DNA of 64,000 nt from Acidobacteriota bacterium (GCA_013289765.1 JABCZI010000001.1:62001-126000); one strand, 5' to 3'. Numbered from the stretch's first letter, positions 44,750-54,343 are shown. Program-made: numbers and translations. The notes: generated by a model not told the origin, from the letters alone.

Positions 44750-46390
44750 TCAAACCTCGCTTTTGGCGGCGATCGGAAAACGGCGGCCGTAGCCGAAGGC
44801 CTTGGAAGAAATCTTGATGCCGGGCGCAGCCTGCTGGCGCTTATACTCGGCGCGATCCACCATTCGGACGACGCGCTTTACGACATCAATATCGAATCCG
44901 CGGTCGGCGGCGATTCGCCCGGCGCTGTGCGCGTCTTCGACATAATCTTCCAGCACCGCGTCGAGAACTTCGTAGGGCGGCAGCGAATCGCTGTCTTTCT
45001 GGTCGGGCCGCAACTCCGCCGAGGGCGGCTTCTCCAGCGTGTCCCGCGGAATTACGTCGCGGCGCGAATTCGCGTAACGACTCAGCCGATACACCAATGT
45101 TTTCGGCACATCCGAGATGACTGCGAGGCCTCCGACCATATCCCCGTAAAGTGTACAGTAGCCCACGCCCAGTTCGCTCTTGTTGCCGGTGGAGAGAACG
45201 ATCGCGCCGAACTTGTTGGAGAGCGCCATCAGCAGCGTGCCGCGCGCGCGGGACTGAATATTCTCTTCCGTAACATCTTCCTTGCGGCCGGCAAAAACAT
45301 CTTGCAAAGTTTGCCGGTACGCGTCCACTGCGGCGTTGATGGAAAGCAATTCGAAGCGAATGCCAAGGTTCCTGGCCAGCGCGCGCGCGTCGTCGATCGA
45401 TCCCCGCGACGAATAAGGGCCGGGCATGCCCACACCGATCACGTTTTCCGCTCCAACGGCGTCGGCGGCGATGACGGCGGTGAGCGCGGAATCGATGCCG
45501 CCGCTGAGGCCGATGATCGCCTTCTGAAAACCGCACTTGCGCATGTAATCGCGCGTGCCCAGAACCAGCGCTGAGTACACGCTCGCCTCCTCGCCCTCAA
45601 TCTGCTCATGAAGATCGCCCGTGAGGGTCTTCGAATCAAAGTAGATGAGATCTTCTTCGAAGGAACGTCCCTGCGCGATGATGTTGCCTTCCGGGTTGAG
45701 AACGATGCTCGATCCATCGAACAGCAGGCTGTCATTGCCCCCGACCTGGTTGACCATGGCGACTGGAACTTTGTGCTGACGAGCGATCGACGCCAGCATG
45801 TCGCGGCGCAGTTCACGTTTACCAATCCAGAATGGCGATGCGGAGATGTTGAGAACGAAGTTGCCGCCAGAGCGAATGAGCGCCTCGATAGGATCGACCG
45901 TATAAAGCCGCTTGGGCCAGAACAGCTTGTCGTTCCAGGCATCTTCGCAGATGGTAAGCGCAACCTGATTGCCGCAGAATGGAAACAAGCTTTGACTTTT
46001 CGCGGGAGCGAAGTTACGCATCTCGTCGAAAACGTCGTAAGTGGGCAAGAGCATCTTGGATTGCAGGAAGGCGATTTTGCCATCCTGCAAAAGCGCAGCG
46101 GAATTCATGACCGCCTTGCCGGTTTCGGATTCAGCGGGAGTCACCAATCCACAAATGACAGCAATGCCGCGGGTGGCGGCGGCGATTTGTTCGGCAGTCT
46201 CGCGGTTCCGCGCAACAAAGGATGGACGCTCGACCAGATCGCGCGGCGGATAGCCGCAGACCGATAGTTCAGGAAACAAAATCAGGCCAGCTCCGTCGGC
46301 TTGCGCACGACGGGAAAAGTCGATCATCTTAGCGGCGTTGCCGGAGAAATCTCCGACGGTGGGATTGATTTGGCCTAACGCGATCTTCAC
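44750..46390 (-). CDS. nadE: NAD+ synthase, glutamine-hydrolysing
   Basis: 546 residues. Amidates nicotinate adenine dinucleotide to NAD+ using glutamine. The N-terminal nitrilase-type glutaminase has Glu in FPELSVCGYP, Lys in LQSKMLLP and Cys in LTICEDAWN. The C-terminal synthetase has the P-loop GLSGGIDSAL and STGNKSELGVGYCTLYGD. It starts with GTG at 46390 without an obvious ribosome site. Three 18-bp-spaced palindromes TTTAGCTAAA lie 9-54 bp upstream, suggesting repressor control. Confidence 0.95.
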   Translation of the reverse strand: MKIALGQINPTVGDFSGNAAKMIDFSRRAQADGAGLILFPELSVCGYPPRDLVERPSFVARNRETAEQIAAATRGIAVICGLVTPAESETGKAVMNSAALLQDGKIAFLQSKMLLPTYDVFDEMRNFAPAKSQSLFPFCGNQVALTICEDAWNDKLFWPKRLYTVDPIEALIRSGGNFVLNISASPFWIGKRELRRDMLASIARQHKVPVAMVNQVGGNDSLLFDGSSIVLNPEGNIIAQGRSFEEDLIYFDSKTLTGDLHEQIEGEEASVYSALVLGTRDYMRKCGFQKAIIGLSGGIDSALTAVIAADAVGAENVIGVGMPGPYSSRGSIDDARALARNLGIRFELLSINAAVDAYRQTLQDVFAGRKEDVTEENIQSRARGTLLMALSNKFGAIVLSTGNKSELGVGYCTLYGDMVGGLAVISDVPKTLVYRLSRYANSRRDVIPRDTLEKPPSAELRPDQKDSDSLPPYEVLDAVLEDYVEDAHSAGRIAADRGFDIDVVKRVVRMVDRAEYKRQQAAPGIKISSKAFGYGRRFPIAAKSEV

Positions 46391-46398
46391 ATCTTTAG

Positions 46399-46444
46399 TT
46401 TAGCTAAAATCAGAGGTTTAGCTAAAGTCAGGGATTTAGCTAAA
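46399..46444 (-). promoter_or_regulatory. Three palindromes TTTAGCTAAA in front of nadE
   Basis: Perfect 10-bp palindromes at 46399-46408, 46417-46426 and 46435-46444, each 18 bp apart, located 9-54 bp before the nadE start. They are the cores of an 18-bp tandem repeat. They could be an operator array for an NAD-biosynthesis regulator (NrtR/NiaR-like), or simply a repeat. A GC-rich repeat (GGGCTCCGGC type) follows to 46490. Confidence 0.6.
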
Positions 46445-46517
46445 TCGGGCTCCGGCTCTCCGGCTTCGGGCTCCGGCGCCTGGGGCGGCGCGAGTTACCT
46501 CGGAATGCCGGGCCGGG

Positions 46518-47864
46518 CTACACCGGATTGCCGCCCGCTGCGGTCGAAACTGCCTTTTCTTTATTGACATTGATCTCTTTATTAACATTGATCTCTGCGA
46601 CAGGAGCGATCGCGGGTTCCGAGACAGCAACAGGGGATCTCAAACACATCTCCACCGCCTCTGCCATGCTTTCGCATTCCTCCTGCTTTTGCGTGAGCCA
46701 GTTGTTGAAGGTGGCTTTCTCTCGCGCGACGCCTTCCAGGTTACGGCTGATGCGCGCCAGGTGGTGGGCTTTCACGCTATCAAGTTCCGCCTGAATTTGG
46801 ATGACTTCCTCCGCCTTCCTTGCCCACATGGCCTCGACCTGCTTCTTCTGCGCGGCTTCGTAGGAATCGAGGGCATCCTGCCGAGCTTTGGCATCCTGCT
46901 GCACGTGGTCGAGTGAAATGCCGGCGGCGTCGAGAGCCATCAGCACCGCAGCCTGCTTCATCTCTTTGGACAAACCGCGGATGTGTTCGCTGTGGACCAT
47001 ATCGACGACTTTGCTAATGCTGTACCCTCTGCGCGGATTCATAATCCCGGCCATGCGGTAGATATCTTCCATTGGTAACAGTTCGACCTGGAAGTTTGGG
47101 ACCTCTCGCGCCGTGTGCGCGGGGGCTTTTTCGGTGAATTGGTTCAGGTGAGGCATACGATTCTCCTTGTCTGTGTTGCCGTCGCCGCTACCGTCGTCGC
47201 TTGCTTTGCACTCACCACTGGCGTTTTTGGCGGCGTCGTTTTGCTTACTGTGCCAGGGTGCCAACTCGAGCCATTTGCGTGCCATAGGTTTCCTTTCCTG
47301 ATTAGTATTAGTCTCGCCAACTTCTTGTTTCTTCCTGGGGCGTGATACTGGGTCGTCAGGCCGTGAAGGAGGCAGCCGTGGGGGCTGCGGCGGCTCTTCC
47401 GCCATCCGCTCGGCCAGAAAAAAGTTCGGATTGCTCTCCTGGAGTGTGGGCACACTTTGCGCTATGGCTGCGGAGACATAAGAGCCGCGGTTTGCGACGC
47501 TTTTTTCCTGTGGCCTGACCGTGGGAACGGCACGATTCGGGAGAGAGGTCTCGGTGCTATCGCGCTGAATGCCTACGAGATATTCCCTGCCCTCGCCGCG
47601 GCAGTATCGTACCGCGCCGGTGAACTGATCGAAGCGCCACTGAATTCTTAGCTTTGAGCCCACGCGAATTGGCGTCTTGACTCGTATACAGGCTCCGCCA
47701 ACAGACTTATCTTCCATCCGGGCGGTAATTTTCTGGGAAACGCCGTCGGAATCCTCCCACGACGCTTCCACCAGGGTCATCACCGGCGTACGCAGCTCTG
47801 GCATAACAGCGCTCATGAGAGGTCTATCGGCAGGAATTGAAACGAGTTCATAGCTGCTTGTCAT
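46518..47864 (-). CDS. PilZ domain protein with long linker and C-terminal coiled-coil domain
   Basis: 448 residues from ATG 47864 (another ATG at 47816 is equally possible). An N-terminal PilZ-type c-di-GMP-binding domain (RMEDKSVGGACIRVKTPI, then WRFDQFTGAVRYC) is followed by a Pro/Lys-rich linker. A helical C-terminal domain follows (VELLPMEDIYRMAGIMNPRR, SKVVDMVHSEH, then long coiled coil). Strong ribosome sites precede in-frame ATGs at 47284 and 47156, so shorter products may be made. The C terminus has an INVNKE repeat from two 18-bp units (46561-46596). Function unknown; possibly motility-related. Confidence 0.75.
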   Translation of the reverse strand: MTSSYELVSIPADRPLMSAVMPELRTPVMTLVEASWEDSDGVSQKITARMEDKSVGGACIRVKTPIRVGSKLRIQWRFDQFTGAVRYCRGEGREYLVGIQRDSTETSLPNRAVPTVRPQEKSVANRGSYVSAAIAQSVPTLQESNPNFFLAERMAEEPPQPPRLPPSRPDDPVSRPRKKQEVGETNTNQERKPMARKWLELAPWHSKQNDAAKNASGECKASDDGSGDGNTDKENRMPHLNQFTEKAPAHTAREVPNFQVELLPMEDIYRMAGIMNPRRGYSISKVVDMVHSEHIRGLSKEMKQAAVLMALDAAGISLDHVQQDAKARQDALDSYEAAQKKQVEAMWARKAEEVIQIQAELDSVKAHHLARISRNLEGVAREKATFNNWLTQKQEECESMAEAVEMCLRSPVAVSEPAIAPVAEINVNKEINVNKEKAVSTAAGGNPV

Positions 47865-48013
47865 CCCTGGCTTCGCTCGGGATGAGATTGGGTGATGGAG
47901 TGCCGACTTGGCGGTGCCGCCAGTTTTTCCCGCTCTGGTAACAATTCGCGATTTGGTATCGCGAACAATCTCAGGATCCGTCGTGATAACATCCAGGAAA
48001 CTTTGCACTTCCT

Positions 48014-48394
48014 ATGAACTATCTGCTCAAAACCGAATCTAGTGTTTACTCCTTCGCTGATCTGCAACGGGACAACACGACAATCTGGGACGGCGTTACC
48101 AATCCGGTGGCGGTGAAGAATCTTCGTGGCATGAAGCCCGGGGATCGGCTGGTTATTTACCACACGGGAGATGAGAAGAGCGCAGTGGGAACCGCTTCCG
48201 TAGTGTCGGTGGACGCCTCCGACGCAAAGAATCCTCAAGTGAAGATCAAAGCAGGAAAAGCCTTGGAGAAGAAAACCACTTTAGCCGAAGTTAAAGCCAA
48301 TAAGCTGTTCGCCGACTCTGCGCTGGTGCGCCAAGGCAGGCTGAGCGTGGTGCCATTAACCGACGCGCAATACAAAGTTCTCACCGGCGAATGA
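48014..48394 (+). CDS. EVE domain protein
   Basis: 126 residues. EVE (PUA-like) fold: MNYLLKTESSVYSFADL, TIWDGVTNPVAVKNLRGMKPGD, and LVIYHTGDEKSAVG. EVE domains are thought to read modified nucleotides in RNA or DNA; related ones occur in restriction and stress systems. Standalone here and divergent from the PilZ gene. Confidence 0.92.
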   Translation: MNYLLKTESSVYSFADLQRDNTTIWDGVTNPVAVKNLRGMKPGDRLVIYHTGDEKSAVGTASVVSVDASDAKNPQVKIKAGKALEKKTTLAEVKANKLFADSALVRQGRLSVVPLTDAQYKVLTGE

Positions 48395-48602
48395 GATCGT
48401 CCCACTGCACTGCTTCGCGCTTTCGCGTCTTATTAGATAGCGCTTCTGCGACCTCCAAACCTTCACTCCCGTATCATCACCTTGTATCGTCAGCCCAATG
48501 TACATTTCGACTTGGACGACCCTGCAACTTAAGCCGATTCAGGTTGCTTTCAGGTAGACGGGATAGAGTTCTCTGGAGCGTTTGAAGGAGTAGTTCCCCA
48601 TC

Positions 48603-49640
48603 ATGCCTTCGCGTAAATCTCTCGAGCGCACCGTATTTATTCTCTGCCTGGTCGCGTCGCTATTCGGGTTGATTGCTTGCACGAAGCCCTCAACCGAGTC
48701 GACCGAGCAAATTCCAGTCGATTTGAAATTGAACGTGAGTGCCCCGTTCCGCTTCGTAGCCTACGGCGACACTCGCTTTCATGATCCCAGCGATACGGAT
48801 GCCGCGAATCCCGCCGTGCGCGTAGCGCTGGTGCAGGCCATTGCCGAGGTGAATCCAGCATTCGTATCTTTTACCGGGGATATCGTCTACAACGGCAACG
48901 ACGCGAACGACTGGAAAGTCTGGGACAGTGAAACCAGCGTTTGGCGCGATAAAAATATTCCAATTTATCCCGCGCTCGGCAACCACGATCTGCACGGGGA
49001 TGCAAACACAGCGCTGGGCAATTATTTTCAGCGCTTCCCTGCCCTGAAGAACAGCCGCTATTACTCCGTGCGGGCCGCGAACACGCTCACGCTGGTGCTC
49101 GACAGTTCGCTGGATGAGACCTCCGGGCCACAGAGCCAGTGGATGATCGACAAGCTGGACCATCTCCCGCCGGACGTAGAATTCGTCTTCCTTATGTTCC
49201 ATCATCCGCCCTATACCAGTTCCTCCGACGACAAGAAATATGGAGGCGGACACTCCGCCCGATCAGGGGAGCAACAGCTGGCGAAAGTCCTTGAGGATCG
49301 TCAAGCTCACGCCAGCGCTCGTTTCGTAGTGTTCTCCGGACATGTGCATAACTATGAGCGGCATGAGCACGGCGGAGTCACTTACTTCGTCTCGGGTGGC
49401 GGAGCGGCACACGCTTATCCCATCGAACGCGCCCCGGACGATCTTTTTCAGAGCAAGCTGGTGAACTATCACTACCTGCTGGTCGAAGTGAACCATCAGC
49501 AATTGAAAGTCACAATGAACCGTCTGGAATTGACCAACGGAAAAGCTGAGTGGACTCAGCCGGATTCGGTGACGATTACATCCCCGAAAGCAACCGTCGC
49601 GGCGCCCGCCAGGCGAGATCGCCTCGGCATCTTAAAGTAG
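48603..49640 (+). CDS. Lipoprotein metallophosphoesterase
   Basis: 345 residues. Lipobox LIAC near residue 26 gives a membrane-anchored protein. Calcineurin-like ligands: AYGDTRFHD, TGDIVYNGND, LGNHDLHGD, FHHPPYTSS and SGHVHNYERH. Close in motif order to the enzyme at 4263 but exported. Substrate unknown. Confidence 0.9.
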   Translation: MPSRKSLERTVFILCLVASLFGLIACTKPSTESTEQIPVDLKLNVSAPFRFVAYGDTRFHDPSDTDAANPAVRVALVQAIAEVNPAFVSFTGDIVYNGNDANDWKVWDSETSVWRDKNIPIYPALGNHDLHGDANTALGNYFQRFPALKNSRYYSVRAANTLTLVLDSSLDETSGPQSQWMIDKLDHLPPDVEFVFLMFHHPPYTSSSDDKKYGGGHSARSGEQQLAKVLEDRQAHASARFVVFSGHVHNYERHEHGGVTYFVSGGGAAHAYPIERAPDDLFQSKLVNYHYLLVEVNHQQLKVTMNRLELTNGKAEWTQPDSVTITSPKATVAAPARRDRLGILK

Positions 49641-49663
49641 AATCGCAATCCGTTTCGGCAGCT

Positions 49664-50557
49664 TCATTTCGCCGGACGGCCGCTGACTGTCTCTGCGGTT
49701 GCGGGCTGCCATGCCACCACCTTCTGCCGTGACTCGCCAAGCTGGTCAATGCCTAGCTCAACCACGTCGCCCGCTTTTAAATACTGTGGCGGCTTCATTC
49801 CCAAACCCACTCCAGCGGGCGTTCCCGTACTGATGACGTCCCCAGGCAACAGCGTCATGAATTGGCTGACGTAGCTGACGAGCGCGGGTACATCGAAAAT
49901 CATTTCGCTGGTCGAACTGCGTTGCCGGAATGCGCCGTTAACCTTCAACCACATTCCCAAATGGCCCGTGTCCGGAATCTCGTCAGTTGTCGCGACGAAT
50001 GGTCCCAGCGGCGCAAACGTATCTGCACTCTTTCCCTTAACCCATTGCCCGGCGCGCTCCAGCTGAAACTCACGCTCGGAGTAATCGTTGTGCAGAGCAT
50101 AGCCAGCTACATAATCGAGCGCCCGTTCAGGCTCGATGTAGACGCATCTCTTTCCCATCACGACCGCCAGTTCGACTTCCCAATCGACTTTTCGCGCATT
50201 CTTGGGAATGATGAGATCGTCGTTTGGTCCCACCAGCGAAGTTGAGGCTTTGAAAAATATTACTGGCTCTACCGGAATTTCCATTTTGCTTTCTCTGGCG
50301 TGATCGCGAAAGTTCAGCCCGATACAGACAATCTTGCTGGGGCGCGCAATCGGCGACCCCAGCCGAACTGTGTGCTCAATCCGTGGCGCGGCAGCCGCAT
50401 TGCCTTGCAACCATCGCTTGAGTTCCGCAAGCCCGCCGTCTGCGAAGAAGGCTTCGTCGTAGTCTTCAACAAAAGCGGAGACATCCAGACGGGTTCCGTC
50501 CTCCATGAGAATCCCCGGAATTTCTTTGCCTGGTTCTCCAAATCGAATGAGCTTCAT
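49664..50557 (-). CDS. Fumarylacetoacetate hydrolase family protein
   Basis: 297 residues from ATG 50557, preceded by AAGG. FAH-family (2-hydroxyhepta-2,4-diene-1,7-dioate isomerase type) enzyme: CIGLNFRDHARESKMEIP, FFKASTSLVGPNDD, the metal-ligand WEVELAVVMGKR, ALHNDYSEREFQ and STGTPAGVGLG. Probably acts in aromatic or keto-acid breakdown, or as an oxaloacetate or acylpyruvate hydrolase. Confidence 0.92.
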   Translation of the reverse strand: MKLIRFGEPGKEIPGILMEDGTRLDVSAFVEDYDEAFFADGGLAELKRWLQGNAAAAPRIEHTVRLGSPIARPSKIVCIGLNFRDHARESKMEIPVEPVIFFKASTSLVGPNDDLIIPKNARKVDWEVELAVVMGKRCVYIEPERALDYVAGYALHNDYSEREFQLERAGQWVKGKSADTFAPLGPFVATTDEIPDTGHLGMWLKVNGAFRQRSSTSEMIFDVPALVSYVSQFMTLLPGDVISTGTPAGVGLGMKPPQYLKAGDVVELGIDQLGESRQKVVAWQPATAETVSGRPAK

Positions 50558-50796
50558 CCTTTGTCCTTCCCTTGATCGCGGCATCGCCGAGCATTTTCGG
50601 CGGAGTCTCATCGCGGCAACCTGTGGATTGCCTGGATTCCGACCACAACCTCTTCACGGAATTTCACGATTCCATCGCTCCGGAGTTCCGTCAGTATAGC
50701 GGAGCGCTCCCGCAACGTCTTCATGCCTGCCGATCTCGTGCGGAATTCGAAGTTGAAATCGTTACCTCGGGCCACTTGAGAAGGGCGCACGAGTTC

Positions 50797-50826
50797 TTGA
50801 CAAGACCTATAAAGAAGACACATAAT
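50797..50826 (+). promoter_or_regulatory. Putative sigma-70 promoter of the radical SAM gene
   Basis: TTGACA at 50797-50802 and CATAAT at 50821-50826, separated by 18 bp and 20 bp before the ATG at 50846. The -35 is perfect and the -10 has one mismatch. Confidence 0.6.
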
Positions 50827-50845
50827 AGGCGAACAAACGGCGAAT

Positions 50846-51862
50846 ATGTCAACTCTGCCCTTGTTCGCGCTGCCGGAAAAATCGCCGCTTGTCGGCATTG
50901 CCCGCCTGGCTTCGGAAGGCGAATCCCTGCTCGAGGGCCACAATGTAGAGTACTTCACTCTGCCCGCAAAATCTCTGTTGAACCGCTGCATCAGTGACCG
51001 GGGGATGCCATTTACCTGGACCATTAATCCGTATCGCGGCTGCGAATTCGGCTGCCAGTATTGCTACGCGCGCTATACCCACGAATTCATGGAACTGCGC
51101 GACGGGCGCGAGTTCGAACAGAAAATCTACGTGAAGCAACATACCTCGGATCTGCTGCGGCGCGATCTGAAGAAAGTAAAATCCGGGGAAGGCATTGCCC
51201 TGGGGACGGCAACCGATCCTTACCAGCCCGCCGAGCGCCGCTACCAAATCACGCGCGGAATTCTCGAAGAGTTCGCGCGCCATCGCGGATTCGAGCTCGG
51301 TATCGTCACCAAATCCAACCTGATTGTTCGTGATGTAGATCTGCTGCGCGAGGTGTCGCGGAACAACACTCTCTCCATTCACATCACCATTACCACCCTG
51401 GATACGGAACTGGCGAGAATTTTGGAGTCGCGCGCTCCCCGGCCGGATTTGCGCATGGATGCGGTCCGGCAACTCAGCCAGGCTGGAATCAGCGTAGGAG
51501 TAAGCTGCTCGCCGGTTCTGCCCGGCATCACCGATTCCCCAGCCAGCCTTGAAGCTGTGGTGCAAGCAGCCGCGGCCGCCGGGGCGCGTCACATCTTCGG
51601 CGGACCTTTATTTCTTAAGCCCTGTTCGGCGGCCGTTTTCCTTCCCTTCCTCGCGCAACACTTTCCCGATCTGGTCGAGAACTACCGCGCCCGCTATCAG
51701 GAACGCTCGTTCCTTCCCGCTTCGTATGGCAAACGCATCGCGCAACTCATCGCCAGCCTTCGCCAGAAATATGGAATCAAACGCGCCGACCCGCGCGGCA
51801 CAAGCGCCCTTGCCAATCAGTGGCCGGTGCAATCTCTGGACCAACAGCTGCCGCTTTTCTAG
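50846..51862 (+). CDS. Radical SAM protein, SplB-like (PA0069/Rv2578c type)
   Basis: 338 residues. The iron-sulfur motif reads YRGCEFGCQYCYAR (C-x3-C-x2-C). It is followed by LGTATDPYQPAERRYQITRGI and IVTKSNLIVRDVDLL, as in the spore-photoproduct-lyase-related uncharacterised family common in many bacteria. No SPL-type catalytic evidence; DNA repair is only a guess. Upstream promoter is recognisable. Confidence 0.9.
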   Translation: MSTLPLFALPEKSPLVGIARLASEGESLLEGHNVEYFTLPAKSLLNRCISDRGMPFTWTINPYRGCEFGCQYCYARYTHEFMELRDGREFEQKIYVKQHTSDLLRRDLKKVKSGEGIALGTATDPYQPAERRYQITRGILEEFARHRGFELGIVTKSNLIVRDVDLLREVSRNNTLSIHITITTLDTELARILESRAPRPDLRMDAVRQLSQAGISVGVSCSPVLPGITDSPASLEAVVQAAAAAGARHIFGGPLFLKPCSAAVFLPFLAQHFPDLVENYRARYQERSFLPASYGKRIAQLIASLRQKYGIKRADPRGTSALANQWPVQSLDQQLPLF

Positions 51863-51971
51863 AAAAGACTTCGGTTGCGCCTCTCGAGTGCAGATTCCTT
51901 TCGACCTGGTTGGCTGGAAATCCGACAGCCGCTATTTCTTCTTCCTCTCCTCTATAATCACGTCACCCTCA

Positions 51972-53153
51972 ATGGCATCTTCTTTCCAGCCCGCCGAACC
52001 GGCGCCGCCACAACGACTTCCTTTCGGGGCGCGGGCGAAAGGGTTCTGGCGGCGAGTTAGCGAAGGCTTGGAACTTACCCAACTCTGGTCGCAATTCGAA
52101 AATGAAGCCCGTGCCAGCTACCGCCTGTATTCGCGCGATGTAGCCGCGAAAACTCCAGATGGGCTTACCCGCCGCGGCCGGCGTCTGCATGTGGTGAAAG
52201 AGTTTTTCTGGGCGGTGATCGAAAAACTCTCGCCAGCCCGCCGGGTCCTGTTGATTGCCGCGCTGGTGCTTCTGGTCTTCCCTAGCGGCGGATTCAGCTA
52301 TCGCGGTTCTGGAGAAGACCTTCACGTCATCGAGTTCGACTTCCATTTCTGGGGCGGCCTTCTGCTCTTCCTGCTGCTGATGCTGGAGATTGCCGACCGC
52401 GTCGTGATGAAGCGCGATCTGCAGATTGCGCGCGAGATTCAAACCTGGCTGCTGCCGGGCGCTCCGCCGCAAATCCCCGGAATCTCCATCGCTTACGCCA
52501 CTCGTCCCGCGAACACCGTGGCCGGAGATTACTACGATGTGTTCCCGCGCCCGGGGAAAACGCCTGACGAGAATCGCGTGATGTTCGCGGTAGCCGACGT
52601 CGCCGGCAAGAGCATTCCCGCCGCCATGCTCATGGCTACGTTTCAGGCCAGCCTGAAAACACTTTCCACCGCTCAGGTTGCCTTGCCAGAGCTGGTCGCA
52701 AACATGAACAAGTACGCCTGCTCCAATAGCCAGGGCGGATTACGTTTTACCACTGCCTTTCTCGCCGAGTATGACACCGCCCGGCGCATTTTCACTTACA
52801 TCAATGCCGGTCACAACACACCGATCCTGCGCCGCAGCTCGGGATTGATCGAGCGCCTGGATGTGGGCGGATTGCCCATCGGCATTCAGGCGGAAGCGAA
52901 GTACGAATCGGCCAGCGTGGCGCTCATGCCCGGAGACTGGCTGATTATCTTTACCGACGGCCTGGTGGAAGCGGTGAACGCCAACGACGAAGAGTTCGAC
53001 GAACCGCGCTTGCTGAGCACACTGGAAGCCGGCGTGGGTACCGCTCCTAAGGAATTGCTCGAGCGCCTTATGGCCAGCCTGGATCTCTTCGTTGGCTCGA
53101 CCCCGCAGCACGATGACGTCACTTGTTTGCTGGTGAAGAGCGAAAATATCTGA
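51972..53153 (+). CDS. PP2C-type (SpoIIE) serine phosphatase, membrane-bound
   Basis: 393 residues from ATG 51972; a consensus TATAAT lies 14 bases before it. N-terminal charged region, two transmembrane helices (ARRVLLIAALVLLVFPSGG and FHFWGGLLLFLLLMLEIAD) and a C-terminal SpoIIE/PP2C domain. Metal-ligand motifs are GDYYDVFPRPG, VADVAGKSIPAAMLMA, FTDGLVEAVN and QHDDVTCLLV. Likely dephosphorylates an anti-anti-sigma factor in partner switching; no partner gene adjoins. Confidence 0.9.
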   Translation: MASSFQPAEPAPPQRLPFGARAKGFWRRVSEGLELTQLWSQFENEARASYRLYSRDVAAKTPDGLTRRGRRLHVVKEFFWAVIEKLSPARRVLLIAALVLLVFPSGGFSYRGSGEDLHVIEFDFHFWGGLLLFLLLMLEIADRVVMKRDLQIAREIQTWLLPGAPPQIPGISIAYATRPANTVAGDYYDVFPRPGKTPDENRVMFAVADVAGKSIPAAMLMATFQASLKTLSTAQVALPELVANMNKYACSNSQGGLRFTTAFLAEYDTARRIFTYINAGHNTPILRRSSGLIERLDVGGLPIGIQAEAKYESASVALMPGDWLIIFTDGLVEAVNANDEEFDEPRLLSTLEAGVGTAPKELLERLMASLDLFVGSTPQHDDVTCLLVKSENI

Positions 53154-53422
53154 CCATCCGGCCAGTCGCAAACGGTGAAAAGAACGCAGGGTAACAGATG
53201 GCGCGTTACCTCTGTGCAAGATCGTTAGAAAAGAGCGTTCTAACTTGGTCAGGGACGTTTGTAGCGGTGAAATCTCACGATGTGACAGAAATTGGCACTC
53301 TTCAGCCTAATTCTGGCGCTGTATCACTGCGGAAGAAGTGCTGGAATCGAACTAAAGTTGTCATGGGAGTGAAACAAAAGCACTTAGTCGAAGCACAAGC
53401 CGGTGTTAGTCGGTTTCCCGGT

Positions 53423-53439
53423 TTGGCGAGGTGGTTGCA
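53423..53439 (+). promoter_or_regulatory. Putative sigma-54 promoter of the first pilin gene
   Basis: TTGGC at 53423-53427 and TTGCA at 53435-53439 give the required GG-N10-GC spacing, 76 bp before the start codon. The 362-bp gap in front of the gene shows nothing else. Sigma-54 control is common for pilA. Confidence 0.6.
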
Positions 53440-53515
53440 AAGATCAAGTCCGACTGAGTCATTACGAATGACCAGCGTGAGTTAAAATTAGGGCTTAAAA
53501 GCGAGGGGAAAAGAC

Positions 53516-54031
53516 ATGCGGAAACAAAAGGGTTTTTCACTGATTGAGCTGCTGATCGTGGTGGCTATCATTCTGATCATTGCAGCTATCGCCATTCCTA
53601 ACCTGTTGCGCGCGCGCATTGCGGCTAACGAGTCGTCTGCGGCCGCTTCCAGCCGTACCATTGCTACTGCTCAGGTAAGCTACACCACCTCTTATCCGTT
53701 CAATGGCTATGCGGCGAGTCTGGGAGTCCTTGGGCCTGCGGATGCGGGTTGCTCGGCCGGGCCGGCTTCGACCAACGCTTGCATCGTTGATTACACTTTG
53801 GGTCTCGGGACTAAGAGCGGCTACTCCTTAACGTCTATAGGCGCAGTGCCGGTGGGCGGCGCCAATACCGTGTACGTCACCAACGCCTTTCCGGCGACTC
53901 TGAACACGACTGGCGTCAAGGGCTTCTGCGGTATCGAAGACAACGTCGTTCGCTATATCACCCCGTCCGGCGGCGCAGCGGTAACCCGTGCGGTCTGCAT
54001 CGGCGGCACCTTCCTCGTCATGGGTCAGTAG
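53516..54031 (+). CDS. pilA: Type IV pilin (first of a tandem pair)
   Basis: 171 residues with a short positively charged leader and prepilin peptidase site G/F-S-L-I-E (MRKQKGFSLIELLIVVAIIL), followed by the classic hydrophobic helix. A globular head holds four cysteines (DAGCSAG, NACIVDY, GFCGIED, AVCIGG), giving two likely disulfides. Glycine/alanine-rich. AGGGG lies upstream of ATG 53516. Followed by a hairpin terminator. Confidence 0.95.
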   Translation: MRKQKGFSLIELLIVVAIILIIAAIAIPNLLRARIAANESSAAASSRTIATAQVSYTTSYPFNGYAASLGVLGPADAGCSAGPASTNACIVDYTLGLGTKSGYSLTSIGAVPVGGANTVYVTNAFPATLNTTGVKGFCGIEDNVVRYITPSGGAAVTRAVCIGGTFLVMGQ

Positions 54032-54058
54032 TTCGACGAGTTGAGTGGATCTAACCTG

Positions 54059-54084
54059 GGGCAGCGGAGGCAACTCCGCTGCCC
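54059..54084 (+). terminator. Terminator of the first pilin gene
   Basis: Perfect 11-bp stem GGGCAGCGGAG/CTCCGCTGCCC with loop GCAA, followed by TTTATC. The identical hairpin follows the second pilin. Confidence 0.85.
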
Positions 54085-54326
54085 TTTATCATTTTCTGTG
54101 CGAGTTCCTTCCCAGGGCCCCGTTGACTGTGGAAATTCCGTTTCATTCACCACCTGTTCCAGGGTCATATCACCGCCTGTACTGGAATGACACGAATTGT
54201 CAGGCGCCAGCCGCTTTTTGGCAAGAGACCCGGCTGGGAAGGCCATGGAATCCAATAACAGTTTGGCCTGGTACTGAAAGTAAAGGAATTATGCTCTCGC
54301 GGCTGAAACCAAGGTAACTGGTCGAT

Positions 54327-54343
54327 TTGGCTTAGAAAGTGCC
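54327..54343 (+). promoter_or_regulatory. Putative sigma-54 promoter of the second pilin gene
   Basis: TTGGC and GTGCC with GG-N10-GC spacing (GG 54329-54330, GC 54341-54342), 75 bp before the start codon; the -12 element is weaker than in the first copy. The distance to the start matches the first pilin. The remaining sequence in the 386-bp gap shows no gene. Confidence 0.45.

Noticed and set aside
44886-45536. Overlapping frames inside nadE
   Set aside because: Arg-rich shadow frames of a strongly conserved enzyme.
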